Position numbers and translations under genes: made by a program. A DNA stretch of 37,643 bases, taken from assembly GCA_012267415.1 (NCBI GenBank), contig JAAXGN010000130.1:1-37643 (forward strand), given 5' to 3'. The notes under the pieces were generated by a model that was not told the DNA's origin, searched no databases, and saw only the letters and a list, made by a program, of their open reading frames with translations. Of the stretch, positions 1 through 7,548 are shown in pieces. This stretch comes from Candidatus Poribacteria bacterium (GTDB lineage: Bacteria > Poribacteria > WGA-4E > WGA-3G). Every line of letters begins with the position of its first letter. Within the stretch, counting starts at the first letter, position 1.

Positions 1-562
1 CACCTTCTTCAATGTAACGCCATTGCACATAAACAACACCTGGAATAGCGGGATAAATAAGGCCATTATTAGGATCAAACATGGATCCTTTAGTTTGCGT
101 ACCCTGTTTCCATAGCTTAACTTCAACTCGGACTAACAACTCATGCTCTGGTGTGGCATTGTCCCAAAGTAGTTCGTGAGCCGGATAATCGGCAGGAACG
201 TCAGGATATGGACCAAAGCCAAAGGGAGAAGTTAACGTGTCTGAAGCTAAGTCTATATTTACATTGTTATCAACGGTGTCGGTTGTTGGTGTTGTCTCCT
301 CTGTGGGAACCGACGTATCTTCCACAGATTCTGACTGACTTTTCATAGAATTAAAAGACTTTGTTCGCTGGATATCTCTCTGAACCTTGTCTTGTACTTT
401 TTGAGACATATCCTCTTGAAGGATAACATCATCGTTTATTGACATCCGTTTATTGAATGATCCTAAATCGTGTAAGGTCCAGACACAGAATAGCGCAGCT
501 AAGACAAACAGAAAAATGAAACTGAAGATAAACCATCTGTTTGTAAAAATGTAGTGAAGCAT
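1..562 (-). CDS. partial membrane-anchored protein of unknown function
   Basis: This reading frame is open from an ATG at 562 to the left edge of the window, so only the first 187 residues are seen. Upstream of the ATG the minus strand reads CAGAGGATAAT, an acceptable Shine-Dalgarno. Residues 1-30 are one hydrophobic segment (MLHYIFTNRWFIFSFIFLF onward) with little positive charge, so it is a membrane anchor or uncleaved signal. Residues 40-110 are polar and rich in Ser, Thr, Glu and Asp, like a periplasmic linker. From about residue 115 (FGFGPYPDVPADYP) a folded domain begins that contains WDNATPEHELLVRVEVKLWKQG. I do not recognise the family. It lies 41 bases downstream of the broken HTH frame at 604-895 on the same strand, so the two may once have formed a regulator plus membrane-partner pair (inference). 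Confidence 0.75.
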   Translation of the reverse strand, partial: MLHYIFTNRWFIFSFIFLFVLAALFCVWTLHDLGSFNKRMSINDDVILQEDMSQKVQDKVQRDIQRTKSFNSMKSQSESVEDTSVPTEETTPTTDTVDNNVNIDLASDTLTSPFGFGPYPDVPADYPAHELLWDNATPEHELLVRVEVKLWKQGTQTKGSMFDPNNGLIYPAIPGVVYVQWRYIEEG

Positions 563-603
563 ATTATCCTCTGTTTTGTAAAAAGTTACTTAACGGTTTT
601 CTT

Positions 604-895
604 TCACTCTCTAATCACACGTTTGACACTTGTCTCAGCATCAATAGTAGAGACACCTAAACTTCTGCTAATCTCTTCAATAGGTTGATTATCTAAATAC
701 CGTTCCATGACTTTCTGATCCTGAGGCGGAAGGTTATTAAGTATTTCGTCTAATTTTGCGCTACAGAAGTGTCTCTTTAATTGTAAATTCCACTATACTT
801 CCAAGTCGATATGTAATACCCTCTATAATTAATGACACAGGTTTCGACCTAAGAAGGTGCAAGTGAAGAAAAAAATCTTCATCATTTGATTGCAT
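604..895 (-). pseudogene. split small regulator with sigma region 4-like helix-turn-helix
   Basis: Two overlapping minus-strand frames look like pieces of one small gene. Piece one runs from an ATG at 895, behind AGGGTAAAA, to a TAG at 761-763 and gives 44 residues starting MQSNDEDFFLHLHLL. Piece two is open from 792 to a TGA at 604-606. It includes LNNLPPQDQKVMERYL, then IEEISRSLGVSTIDAETSVKRVI, which resembles the helix-turn-helix of sigma-70 region 4 or a related regulator. Piece two has no good start codon upstream of this motif. A +1 shift near CTT CTG TAG would join the frames into about 98 residues. It is too short for a complete sigma factor. Decay, a sequence error or recoding could each explain it, and decay or error seems likelier because no strong slippery signal is visible. 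Confidence 0.45.
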
Positions 896-1173
896 TTTTA
901 CCCTTCAATACTTAAGACTCATTTTTTTACCCAAATAGGTGCATAAAATGAGGCAAAAAACGAAAAAAAGTGAACTTTTTCTAAAATTTCAGTCAAAACG
1001 GGCAAAAAAACGATAGAATCCGTGAAAATCACTCAAATTGAGTTCCTCTAATAATCCATAAACAGATTTTCAACAAGTCAAATCAACGGTACGAATCAAT
1101 TATGTTTTTGCATTGATATCAACCAATATTTCTGTTATCATATAGCATAGATTTCTGTAAAGGTTTTCTGCTT

Positions 1174-1875
1174 ATGAATGCTGAACCAAATGCCATAAAC
1201 GAACTTCTTAATACAATCCGACAGAACCTACTACCACAGGTTGCAAGTCTGAATGAATTTCAGACTGCAAACGGACTGCAACTATTCAGAGGTAAATTGC
1301 ACAGTATTCACAATTACTGTCTTCGTGCTGATATGTCTGAAACAATTAACAAACAATTTGATGTTCTTCTTTCAACAAGTGCAAGTTTTTGGCATCTTAT
1401 CTCCGATAACGAAGTTGTGTTAACGAACCTAAAGGACTTCACACGAGTCAGAACATTCTCAGCTGAAGCAGAGGGGTTAACGAACTTAGAAGAACTTCTA
1501 TCAGGAGAGGAATCTGTCAGAGATGTGGCAATCAATAGTATCGCATTCATGCTGAATTGGAAAGCGAACTCTATCTGGGTTGAATCTGCAAAGAAAGCAC
1601 GCACAGCAATGACAAAGAACTACATGTTAGAAATACAAGACAGAATCTGGCAGTTTATCAAAGAGAGTCAACAGCAACAAGAGCCAATTGACATAGAGAA
1701 ATCTGAAGAAATCCGAAAAAGAACAGAGAAATTCATACAAGTCATCCAATTAAGCGAACTCACGACTGAAGCACAAGTTACACTGCTGATGCAGATTTAC
1801 ACAATGTTGTTACGCTATCAACTGGGTCAATTGATAATCCTTCTGGAAAACCTACAAGACACAGACAGTGAGTAG
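1174..1875 (+). CDS. unknown alpha-helical protein
   Basis: This 233-residue protein starts MNAEPNAINELLNTIRQ and has no signal peptide, membrane segment or cysteine cluster, so it is probably cytoplasmic. Composition and hydrophobic spacing suggest an almost wholly alpha-helical fold. Residues 160-205 are rich in Gln, Glu and Lys (FIKESQQQQEPIDIEKSEEIRKR), and the C-terminus is a hydrophobic helix (LLMQIYTMLLRYQLGQLIILLENL). No catalytic motif is visible and I do not recognise the family. There is no clear Shine-Dalgarno; the sequence before the ATG is TAAAGGTTTTCTGCTT. It stands alone, with about 280 bases of AT-rich DNA upstream and a MITE-like repeat immediately downstream that separates it from mazG. 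Confidence 0.75.
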   Translation: MNAEPNAINELLNTIRQNLLPQVASLNEFQTANGLQLFRGKLHSIHNYCLRADMSETINKQFDVLLSTSASFWHLISDNEVVLTNLKDFTRVRTFSAEAEGLTNLEELLSGEESVRDVAINSIAFMLNWKANSIWVESAKKARTAMTKNYMLEIQDRIWQFIKESQQQQEPIDIEKSEEIRKRTEKFIQVIQLSELTTEAQVTLLMQIYTMLLRYQLGQLIILLENLQDTDSE

Positions 1876-1887
1876 TAATAGATGCCA

Positions 1888-2008
1888 TATATAGTGAGCT
1901 CCAGAATTAATGAAACACTGGACAACGGGCGAGGTGACCTCGCCCCTACGTTGGGTGGTCTTCGTCCACAGTGAAATGTCTCATTAATAATTAACTTTAC
2001 TATATATA
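1888..2008 (+). repeat. MITE-like element, copy 1
   Basis: This roughly 120-bp element has imperfect terminal inverted repeats (TATAGTGAGCTCCAGAATTA at the left; an end reading AATTAACTTTACTATA at the right) and a perfect central palindrome, GGGCGAGGTGACCTCGCCC. A second copy in the same orientation lies at 18482-18607. It carries no open frame. Its right end is about 20 bases before the mazG start codon. The size, terminal repeats and lack of coding capacity fit a miniature inverted-repeat element moved in trans (inference). Confidence 0.8.
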
Positions 2009-2029
2009 CAATACATCTGTTGATATATT

Positions 2030-2812
2030 ATGCAAGAAGAACTTTTCAAATCACTCGTAGAAGTTATAGCAACCTTAAGAGGTGAGAACGGATGTCCATG
2101 GGATAGAGAACAGACACATACTTCCTTAAAATCTACGCTAATTGAGGAGACTTATGAAACTGTTGAAGCTATCGATTCGGCTCAACCTGATAAACTAAAA
2201 GAAGAACTCGGCGATCTATTGCTGAATATAATGCTACAAGCACAAATCGCATCTGAAAACAGAGATTTTGACATATATGATGTTATTGATACGTTGACTG
2301 AAAAACTCATCAGAAGACATCCACATGTTTTCGGTGATGTCAATGTTGAGAATTCAGATGATGTCGTCAAAAATTGGGAAGCCATTAAAAAGGAAGAGGC
2401 TGGTTACGAGGATAGAGAATCGGTTCTTGATGGAATTCCAATTGCATTACCAGCTCTACTCAGAGGACAAAAAATACAGAAACGCGCCGCAAGAGTCGGT
2501 TTCGACTGGGATGAAATACAAGACGTCATCAGTAAGGTTGAAGAAGAATTAGCAGAGGTAAAAGAAAGTCTCAAGAAAAATAAACAAGCCGAAATTGAAA
2601 TGGAGATTGGAGACCTACTCTTTGCTATCGTGAATTTGTGCCGATTTGTAGAACTGCAGGCAGAGGAAACATTGCGAAAGTCCAACCGAAAATTCATACA
2701 ACGGTTTAAGAGAATGGAGAAAATACTGGAAGAACAGTGCAAGAACATTTCAGAACAATCTCTCGCCACACTCGACGCAATTTGGGAAGAAGTCAAAAAA
2801 GATGAATCATGA
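2030..2812 (+). CDS. mazG: nucleoside triphosphate pyrophosphohydrolase MazG
   Basis: MazG hydrolyses (d)NTPs to NMPs and pyrophosphate, which cleans non-canonical nucleotides from the cytoplasmic pool and in some bacteria lowers ppGpp. At 260 residues it matches the usual two-domain length. The N-terminal signature GCPWDREQTHTSLKSTLIEE (about residues 20-40) with the metal-binding EExxE helix and ELGDLLLNI is typical. The second repeat is seen in EEELAEVKESL and EIGDLLFAIVNLCRF (about residues 175-215). The start ATG lies just beyond the right end of the MITE-like repeat and has no clear Shine-Dalgarno. The stop overlaps the start of the NadD-like gene by four bases (ATGA), so the two are translationally coupled. 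Confidence in the assignment is high. Confidence 0.95.
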   Translation: MQEELFKSLVEVIATLRGENGCPWDREQTHTSLKSTLIEETYETVEAIDSAQPDKLKEELGDLLLNIMLQAQIASENRDFDIYDVIDTLTEKLIRRHPHVFGDVNVENSDDVVKNWEAIKKEEAGYEDRESVLDGIPIALPALLRGQKIQKRAARVGFDWDEIQDVISKVEEELAEVKESLKKNKQAEIEMEIGDLLFAIVNLCRFVELQAEETLRKSNRKFIQRFKRMEKILEEQCKNISEQSLATLDAIWEEVKKDES

Positions 2813-3573
2813 ATCCTCTCCATAAAAAGTCATTTCATAAAAAGAAGAGCCACCCAGTATTTGATGCCTACCCTGAATTCGATGAATACACAGAAACCAT
2901 CAATAGTTTAGACGCAATAACATCTCCACGTATCATAATACTCCACAGGACTTCAGACCCAATATCTCAATCAGGGAAGCATCTCGGCATCTTTTCAGGT
3001 TCGTTTAATCCCTTAACGATAGCACATATCAAATTGGTAGAAGAAGCGTGTAAGCAATACCATCTGGATGAAATCCTTCTGCTGCTTGCAAAGTCCAATG
3101 TTGATAAAGATGTGTATGGATTACCATTAGCAGGAAGGATGCTCATTCTTAAAGCTTATGCGGAGACACAACCTTATATCTCTATCGGTGTGTCCAGTCA
3201 CGGTCGGTACATAGACAAAGTATCTGCCTTGAAAACGATCTATCCTCCTCAAACAGATTTTTCATTTATTGTCGGCTATGACACTTTAGTAAGGATATTT
3301 GATCCAAAATACTATAAGAATCTGCATGAAGAATTACAACTTCTATTTTCCCAATGCAGGTTGATTGCTGCCAATCGTGAAGAGACAGACATTAGTGCTA
3401 TCCAACAGTTTCTTTCACAAACATCAATACAAGCATATCGTCAGCATGTAGATTACCTATTACTTCCTGATGACTATGCCGAAATCTCCTCTACAGATGT
3501 TCGAAGACGCTTAGAAAACGGCAAACCCATCTCCCACTTAGTTCCACCCATCGTTGCCGAGTTTCTCTGTTGA
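2809..3573 (+). CDS. NadD/NMNAT-like nucleotidyltransferase
   Basis: This is a 254-residue member of the HxGH nucleotidyltransferase fold, which transfers AMP from ATP to nicotinate or nicotinamide mononucleotide in NAD synthesis. The key loop is GIFSGSFNPLTIAH (about residues 60-73), with TIAH in place of the classical HxGH. The C-terminal ISSTDVRRRLENGKPISHLVP matches the ISSTxIRxxL motif of NadD and CoaD enzymes. Residues 1-55 form an unusual polar N-terminal extension before the Rossmann core. It overlaps mazG by four bases. Because the extension and the TIAH variant are atypical, the exact substrate is uncertain; it may be an accessory NMN adenylyltransferase rather than the housekeeping NadD. 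Other HxGH-superfamily cytidylyltransferases are less likely. Confidence 0.75.
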   Translation: MNPLHKKSFHKKKSHPVFDAYPEFDEYTETINSLDAITSPRIIILHRTSDPISQSGKHLGIFSGSFNPLTIAHIKLVEEACKQYHLDEILLLLAKSNVDKDVYGLPLAGRMLILKAYAETQPYISIGVSSHGRYIDKVSALKTIYPPQTDFSFIVGYDTLVRIFDPKYYKNLHEELQLLFSQCRLIAANREETDISAIQQFLSQTSIQAYRQHVDYLLLPDDYAEISSTDVRRRLENGKPISHLVPPIVAEFLC

Positions 3574-3619
3574 CTTCTGTAGGTACTATCTTCCAATTAT
3601 ACCCTGGTCGGTGAATCAA

Positions 3620-3667
3620 CGCCAAATGCGCGTTTGGCATTTGGCGGGTGCGATTTCCTAATCGCAC
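3620..3667. repeat. two adjacent hairpins downstream of the NadD-like gene
   Basis: CGCCAAATG at 3620-3628 pairs with CATTTGGCG at 3638-3646 (9 bp). GTGCGATT at 3648-3655 pairs with AATCGCAC at 3660-3667 around TCCT (8 bp). There is no following T-tract, so they look like parts of a repeat element more than a classical terminator. A related hairpin, GGTGCG/CGCACC, lies at 3920-3941 on the far side of the palindrome cluster. Confidence 0.6.
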
Positions 3668-3712
3668 AATAAACGTCAACTTAAGGAAATAAATTGGTAT
3701 TGGTATGTCCTC

Positions 3713-3880
3713 AGTCCCGTAGGGACGATATGTTTATAGAAAAACGTTATGTTACCCTTTTTAGTCCCGTAGGGACGATATGTTTATGGTATTGCTTTAT
3801 TATAAACATATCGTCCCTACGGGACTAAAGAGCAGGTATTCAACCATGATCTATAAACATATCGTCCCTACGGGACTAAA
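3713..3880. repeat. cluster of four palindromic repeats, two direct and two inverted
   Basis: The unit is AGTCCCGTAGGGACGATATG followed by TTTATA. Copies lie at 3713-3738 and 3763-3787 in plus orientation, then at 3801-3829 and 3852-3880 in the opposite orientation. The units contain the palindrome GTCCCGTAGGGAC. Copies within each half are 50-51 bases apart, so the whole array is a large inverted repeat that can fold into one long stem or four small hairpins. It resembles REP/BIME elements. Confidence 0.85.
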
Positions 3881-3941
3881 GTTATAAGATTGGATTTATC
3901 TTCTTAAATTGACGCTAATGGTGCGTTACCCTTATCGCACC

Positions 3942-4180
3942 ATAGAAAGTATCTCCCCGATAAAGTGTCTCAATTTTGACACATTGTTCCATATTTATTC
4001 CAAATTTTGGAGAATTCAGATCATAGAAAATTGAGAGATCACTTTTTGCTACATACTAAAAGATGCCGCCTACCTGAAAACACCAGATATAGCCAGTTAT
4101 AGACTATACCGTTCAGCAACAGGATCCATCAGCATTGCGCTGCAAGCAATCAAGCGATTTTACTGTAATTTCCCAGAAAA
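3942..4180. other. gene-free stretch with no clear content
   Basis: No convincing coding frame or RNA gene is seen here. The only structure noted is the inverted repeat GTGTC...GACAC near 3965-3983. Part of the stretch could be upstream regulatory sequence for the promoter at 4181. Confidence 0.4.
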
Positions 4181-4196
4181 TGGCATAGTTCTTGCT
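4181..4196 (+). promoter_or_regulatory. sigma-54-type -24/-12 promoter candidate
   Basis: TGGCATAGTTCTTGCT has TGGCA at -24 and TTGCT at -12 with the exact 10-base GG-to-GC spacing required by sigma-54. A start site near 4208 would give a leader of about 250 bases before the 51-residue peptide gene. Caution: the same bases form a small inverted repeat (GCATAG/CTATGC), and no enhancer-binding regulator is visible in the window. Confidence 0.4.
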
Positions 4197-4461
4197 ATGC
4201 TAAACGTAATTCACGTCAAAATTTGAAACTTGTAAAGGTTTAAGTCGTATAGTATTGCAACGCTTTTGACACATCTTTGAAGATATGGAAAAAGTACATG
4301 TATAGAAAAGTTTCAATAGTTTGTGTAAACAATACACCGTGGACAACTCGTAATATACTTAAGGTTTTTATGCTAAGAGTAAAAATAGATGCAAACCAAA
4401 GACAACCCAACTGTCTCAGTAGATATAGAGATTATATAACGGTTTGCAGGAGGCACATAAG

Positions 4462-4617
4462 ATGTTAAACGTTATACTCCTTTGTAGTTTGTTTTCCTTA
4501 TTAGGAATTGGTGCTGGTTATTTAATTCTCAGTGCGTTTTTTGCAGGCGTTCAGCATATTTCTAAACCGAGGCCCCTCGATTTTAAGAAAGCAAGACAAG
4601 ACAATATTGAAAACTGA
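4462..4617 (+). CDS. 51-residue single-pass membrane peptide
   Basis: This short gene runs from an ATG at 4462 to a TGA at 4615-4617. It is preceded by a near-ideal Shine-Dalgarno (GCAGGAGGCACATAAG). The peptide begins MLNVILLCSLFSLLGIGAGY, continues with one hydrophobic helix to about residue 30, and ends in a basic and polar tail (HISKPRPLDFKKARQDNIEN). This gives one transmembrane segment with a short, probably cytoplasmic, tail. The family is not recognised. It ends 19 bases before nfi and follows a sigma-54-like promoter, so it may be the first gene of the nfi-sulfatase-aminotransferase run. Small membrane peptides of this kind often modulate a partner membrane protein, but nothing here shows which. 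Confidence 0.7.
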   Translation: MLNVILLCSLFSLLGIGAGYLILSAFFAGVQHISKPRPLDFKKARQDNIEN

Positions 4618-4636
4618 GTCATAATGATTAATTGAT

Positions 4637-5326
4637 ATGCAATTTCAGCAACTCCATCCTTGGGACCTCACCCCCAAGGAAGCACGACAACTCCAGAACG
4701 ATTTACGGACAAGAGTGCTTAAAATAGACCAATTTCAAGACATTAAAACCGTCGCAGGTGTAGATATTGGATTGAAAAAAGATAAAGCACTCGCAGCTGT
4801 AATCGTTCTCAACTTAACCGATCTGCAAATCATAGATGGCGTTGTCGCAGAAAGTCGTATTACTTTCCCTTATATCCCTGGATTATTATCGTTCCGCGAA
4901 ATACCCCCATTATTGGTGGCTTTTTCGCATTTGCAGACCAAACCTGACCTTGTTATCGTTGATGGTCAAGGATTAGCACATCCGAGACGTTTTGGTCTTG
5001 CATCGCATTTAGGACTCATCTTAAATATACCAACGGTTGGCTGCGCGAAATCTCGTCTATGCGGCGAATACACACAACCTGAAAAACAGAAAGGATCATA
5101 TACACACATAACCGACAAAAATGAAATAATTGGCGTTGCACTTAGAACTCGAACAGATGTTAGTGTCGTCTACGTATCAATCGGTCATAAAATCTCACTC
5201 GACTCTGCTCGAAAATTAACTTTAGCATGCTGTGATAAATACCGTCTACCTGAAACAACAAGGTATGCCCACAAAGCCGCTACGGGGAAGATGTTGGAAG
5301 GACTGCACTATGTCAACGCAGCATAG
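4637..5326 (+). CDS. nfi: endonuclease V (deoxyinosine 3' endonuclease)
   Basis: Endonuclease V cuts the second phosphodiester bond 3' to deoxyinosine and starts repair of deaminated adenine. The 229-residue length is normal. Diagnostic motifs are VAGVDIG (catalytic Asp43), the minor-groove wedge and second acidic residue in YIPGLLSFRE (residues 79-88, Glu88), and VDGQGLAHPRRFGLASHLG (Asp109 onward), followed by PTVGCAKSRL. These correspond to Asp35, Glu89 and Asp110 of the E. coli enzyme, so the protein should be active. No clear Shine-Dalgarno precedes the ATG. The 3' end overlaps the next gene by 17 bases, indicating co-transcription. Confidence 0.96.
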   Translation: MQFQQLHPWDLTPKEARQLQNDLRTRVLKIDQFQDIKTVAGVDIGLKKDKALAAVIVLNLTDLQIIDGVVAESRITFPYIPGLLSFREIPPLLVAFSHLQTKPDLVIVDGQGLAHPRRFGLASHLGLILNIPTVGCAKSRLCGEYTQPEKQKGSYTHITDKNEIIGVALRTRTDVSVVYVSIGHKISLDSARKLTLACCDKYRLPETTRYAHKAATGKMLEGLHYVNAA

Positions 5327-6104
5327 AAAACCTCTGCATTGGTCATTTGATTACAATCATGGCACACAGAAACCCGGTTTTGTCAAGGAATTAATTTCAT
5401 TACTGCAGGGGTATCAAACAAAGATTCAAGATACAGAAGCAGGTCAAAACAAACATACCTACCGAATTTTACCGAATTTCTGGCGCGGATATAGTGGCAG
5501 GAACAAGCCTGAGGAATCTTTGACTATCGGCTCTGCAGTCATACAGCGACACAAAGAAAATGATAAAGTATGGTGCTATAAAGTTCAATACAAGAATACT
5601 ACCAGTGGAGAAAACTTACTGCTACAATTCCAATGTAACGATGAATGCTATAGAACGCTAACGGGCAGCTGGAAAGCCACTGTTTCAAACAACGGTCAAG
5701 ACATATATTCTAATATTGAATTGAATGGCGAAATAAAAGATGATAAGGAGATTACACTTAGGTTTAACAAATCTGAAATTACCATTGGCACGGCAAATCA
5801 TTCTATACCATTGACATGTAATTGGGTACTATACGATGTTATTCCAGCAATTGCTGATAACATAAGAACAAAAGGGTCAACCGTTGATATTTCACTCCTT
5901 GATGATCTTGAACAACTCAGACCGAAATGCCAAATCGGGTATCTTGATGCTATACAAGATCCGATTCCACTTGATGGGTATTACCTCTACGGAACAGGAC
6001 TCCTGCCTTCATATTGGTGGGTTGACGAATCTGGCAATGTCGTCATCGTTTCAACCGTCTTTGAAACGTTGGTGTTAGATGAATACAGTGGAAGTTCAAC
6101 ATGA
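5310..6104 (+). CDS. unknown protein coupled to nfi and the sulfatase
   Basis: The frame is open from 5232, but the ATG at 5310 is preferred because GGAAGGA sits about eight bases upstream and it shortens the overlap with nfi to 17 bases. The 264-residue protein (MSTQHRKPLHWSFDYNHG...) has no signal peptide or membrane segment. Residues 60-165 look like antiparallel beta strands (KVWCYKVQYKNTT, NLLLQFQCND, SWKATVSNNGQDIYSNIELNGEIKDD), a pattern seen in lipocalin-like or jelly-roll folds. The C-terminal part is rich in aromatics (PLDGYYLYGTGLLPSYWWVD). I do not recognise the family. Its stop overlaps the sulfatase start by four bases (ATGA), so the two products are probably made in similar amounts. 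Confidence 0.75.
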   Translation: MSTQHRKPLHWSFDYNHGTQKPGFVKELISLLQGYQTKIQDTEAGQNKHTYRILPNFWRGYSGRNKPEESLTIGSAVIQRHKENDKVWCYKVQYKNTTSGENLLLQFQCNDECYRTLTGSWKATVSNNGQDIYSNIELNGEIKDDKEITLRFNKSEITIGTANHSIPLTCNWVLYDVIPAIADNIRTKGSTVDISLLDDLEQLRPKCQIGYLDAIQDPIPLDGYYLYGTGLLPSYWWVDESGNVVIVSTVFETLVLDEYSGSST

Positions 6105-7525
6105 AGACACGTCCTAACATTATCTTTATTAACACTGACCAACATGCTTGGGATGCCATTTCAGCTTATGGAAATAGATACCTTAGAACACCTAATATTG
6201 ACAAACTTCACAGAAATGGAACTTCATTCAAGAATACGTACTGTACCGATCCGGTGTGTGCAGCAGCACGATCCAGTTGGGCAACAGGATTATACACTTC
6301 TGAAACGGGTGTCCCCTTCAATGGTGGAACACTTCACCCCGATATCCAAGATATCGGTCAGATACTAAAGCAAGGTGGATATAGAACATTCCATTGCGGA
6401 AAATGGCATGTTCCGGGTAGAAATGTCCGCGAGAGTTTTGAAACACTCTACTATGGACACAATAACATAGGTGCGGGTGGTGCAGCTTATTACGATTCTG
6501 CATCCACACATGCAGTCGCGGACTTCTTGACGAATTATGATGATAAGAAACCATTCTACCTGCAAATTGGATATGTTGATCCACACGATGTCTGCGAATA
6601 TCTACATAATCATGAGGAGAAGCATATACCTGATCCTGTAGAACAGGGGATTCTGTCTGAGGAGGATTTACCACCTTTACCGGATAACTTCAACTATGAT
6701 GATAGAGAGACGGTATTACATCGTGTCTGTAGACGGGTTGATGATGCACTTATTCACCCACGAATACTTAATGCAGTTAAAAGATGGAATGAATTTCATT
6801 GGCGATACTTCAGATGGAACTATTACAGATTCATTGAAAAAGTTGACGCAGAGATCGGGATAGTATTGTCACTGCTACAACAAACTGATTTCGTTGATAA
6901 TACCCTCATCATCTTTAGTGCCGACCACGGGGAGGCTTGCGGAAGCCATCAACTCTTTCAAAAGTTTGCGCTCTATGAAGAAAGTGTTCGTGTTCCATTA
7001 ATTGTTTCCTGTTTAGGTGAAGGAATTGAACTGCAAAGAGACTGTTTTGACAACACACATTTTGTTTCGGGTGTAGACCTGCTTCCGACTGTCTGTGATT
7101 ATGCAAACGTAGAACCACCAACAGATTCCCAAGGCGATAGTCTACGTCCACTTGTAGAAGGTAAGGAAGTGACTTGGAAAGATTACGTTTACATTGAAAG
7201 CAATTATTGGGGACGTGCAATCGTAACCGATCAATACAAATACATTACAGAGTATAAACCAAAATCTTATGAGGATTATCTTCCGCCTGGTCCAAATGAT
7301 GCGCAGCTTGGACTTACTCAGTTATTCCATAGAAATACCGATCCGAGTGAAACGAAGAACCTTGCCGATGAACCGGAATGCAAAGATATCATCAATGCAT
7401 GTAAAATTAAACTCTTTTCACAGGAAAAGCGTTTAAATAGAAGACAGATTGTTCAACCAAGACCGCAAAGCGTGATATCCAATTGGGGAAAACGCTTACA
7501 GGGTTATTGGGAACACGGTTTTTGA
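6101..7525 (+). CDS. type I sulfatase (arylsulfatase/choline-sulfatase-like)
   Basis: This enzyme would cleave sulfate esters using a formylglycine made from a cysteine. The modification site is CAAAR (Cys53-Arg57) within PVCAAARSSWATGLY, the CxAxR variant of the sulfatase signature. Metal ligands are likely Asp13 and Gln14 (TDQ) near the N-terminus and Asp275-His276 in FSADHGE. HCGKWH (98-103) holds the conserved active-site Lys and His. Length (474 residues) is typical. There is no signal peptide, so it appears cytoplasmic and may act on imported sulfated sugars or osmolytes. No formylglycine-generating enzyme (or anSME) is visible in the window. It overlaps the preceding unknown gene by four bases. 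Exact substrate cannot be told from sequence alone. Confidence 0.9.
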   Translation: MKTRPNIIFINTDQHAWDAISAYGNRYLRTPNIDKLHRNGTSFKNTYCTDPVCAAARSSWATGLYTSETGVPFNGGTLHPDIQDIGQILKQGGYRTFHCGKWHVPGRNVRESFETLYYGHNNIGAGGAAYYDSASTHAVADFLTNYDDKKPFYLQIGYVDPHDVCEYLHNHEEKHIPDPVEQGILSEEDLPPLPDNFNYDDRETVLHRVCRRVDDALIHPRILNAVKRWNEFHWRYFRWNYYRFIEKVDAEIGIVLSLLQQTDFVDNTLIIFSADHGEACGSHQLFQKFALYEESVRVPLIVSCLGEGIELQRDCFDNTHFVSGVDLLPTVCDYANVEPPTDSQGDSLRPLVEGKEVTWKDYVYIESNYWGRAIVTDQYKYITEYKPKSYEDYLPPGPNDAQLGLTQLFHRNTDPSETKNLADEPECKDIINACKIKLFSQEKRLNRRQIVQPRPQSVISNWGKRLQGYWEHGF

Positions 7526-7548
7526 AAATGATGTTAGGTTAAAAAAAA

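Noticed and set aside
755..775. prfB-type programmed +1 frameshift at CTT CTG TAG
   Set aside because: The slip codon is not directly followed by the stop as in prfB, and no internal Shine-Dalgarno is placed to drive it.
2182..2823. Minus-strand ORFs opposite mazG
   Set aside because: They are serine-rich shadows of a well-supported gene in another frame.
3713..3880. Possible CRISPR array (repeats about 50 bases apart)
   Set aside because: Only four units, in both orientations, each internally palindromic, and no cas gene nearby.
4277..4468. 63-residue ORF before the small membrane peptide
   Set aside because: It starts at a TTG without Shine-Dalgarno, has an unlikely composition and overlaps the Shine-Dalgarno of the next gene.
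5232..5309. Upstream start for the 264-residue protein
   Set aside because: It would overlap nfi by about 95 bases and lacks a Shine-Dalgarno, whereas the ATG at 5310 has GGAAGGA.
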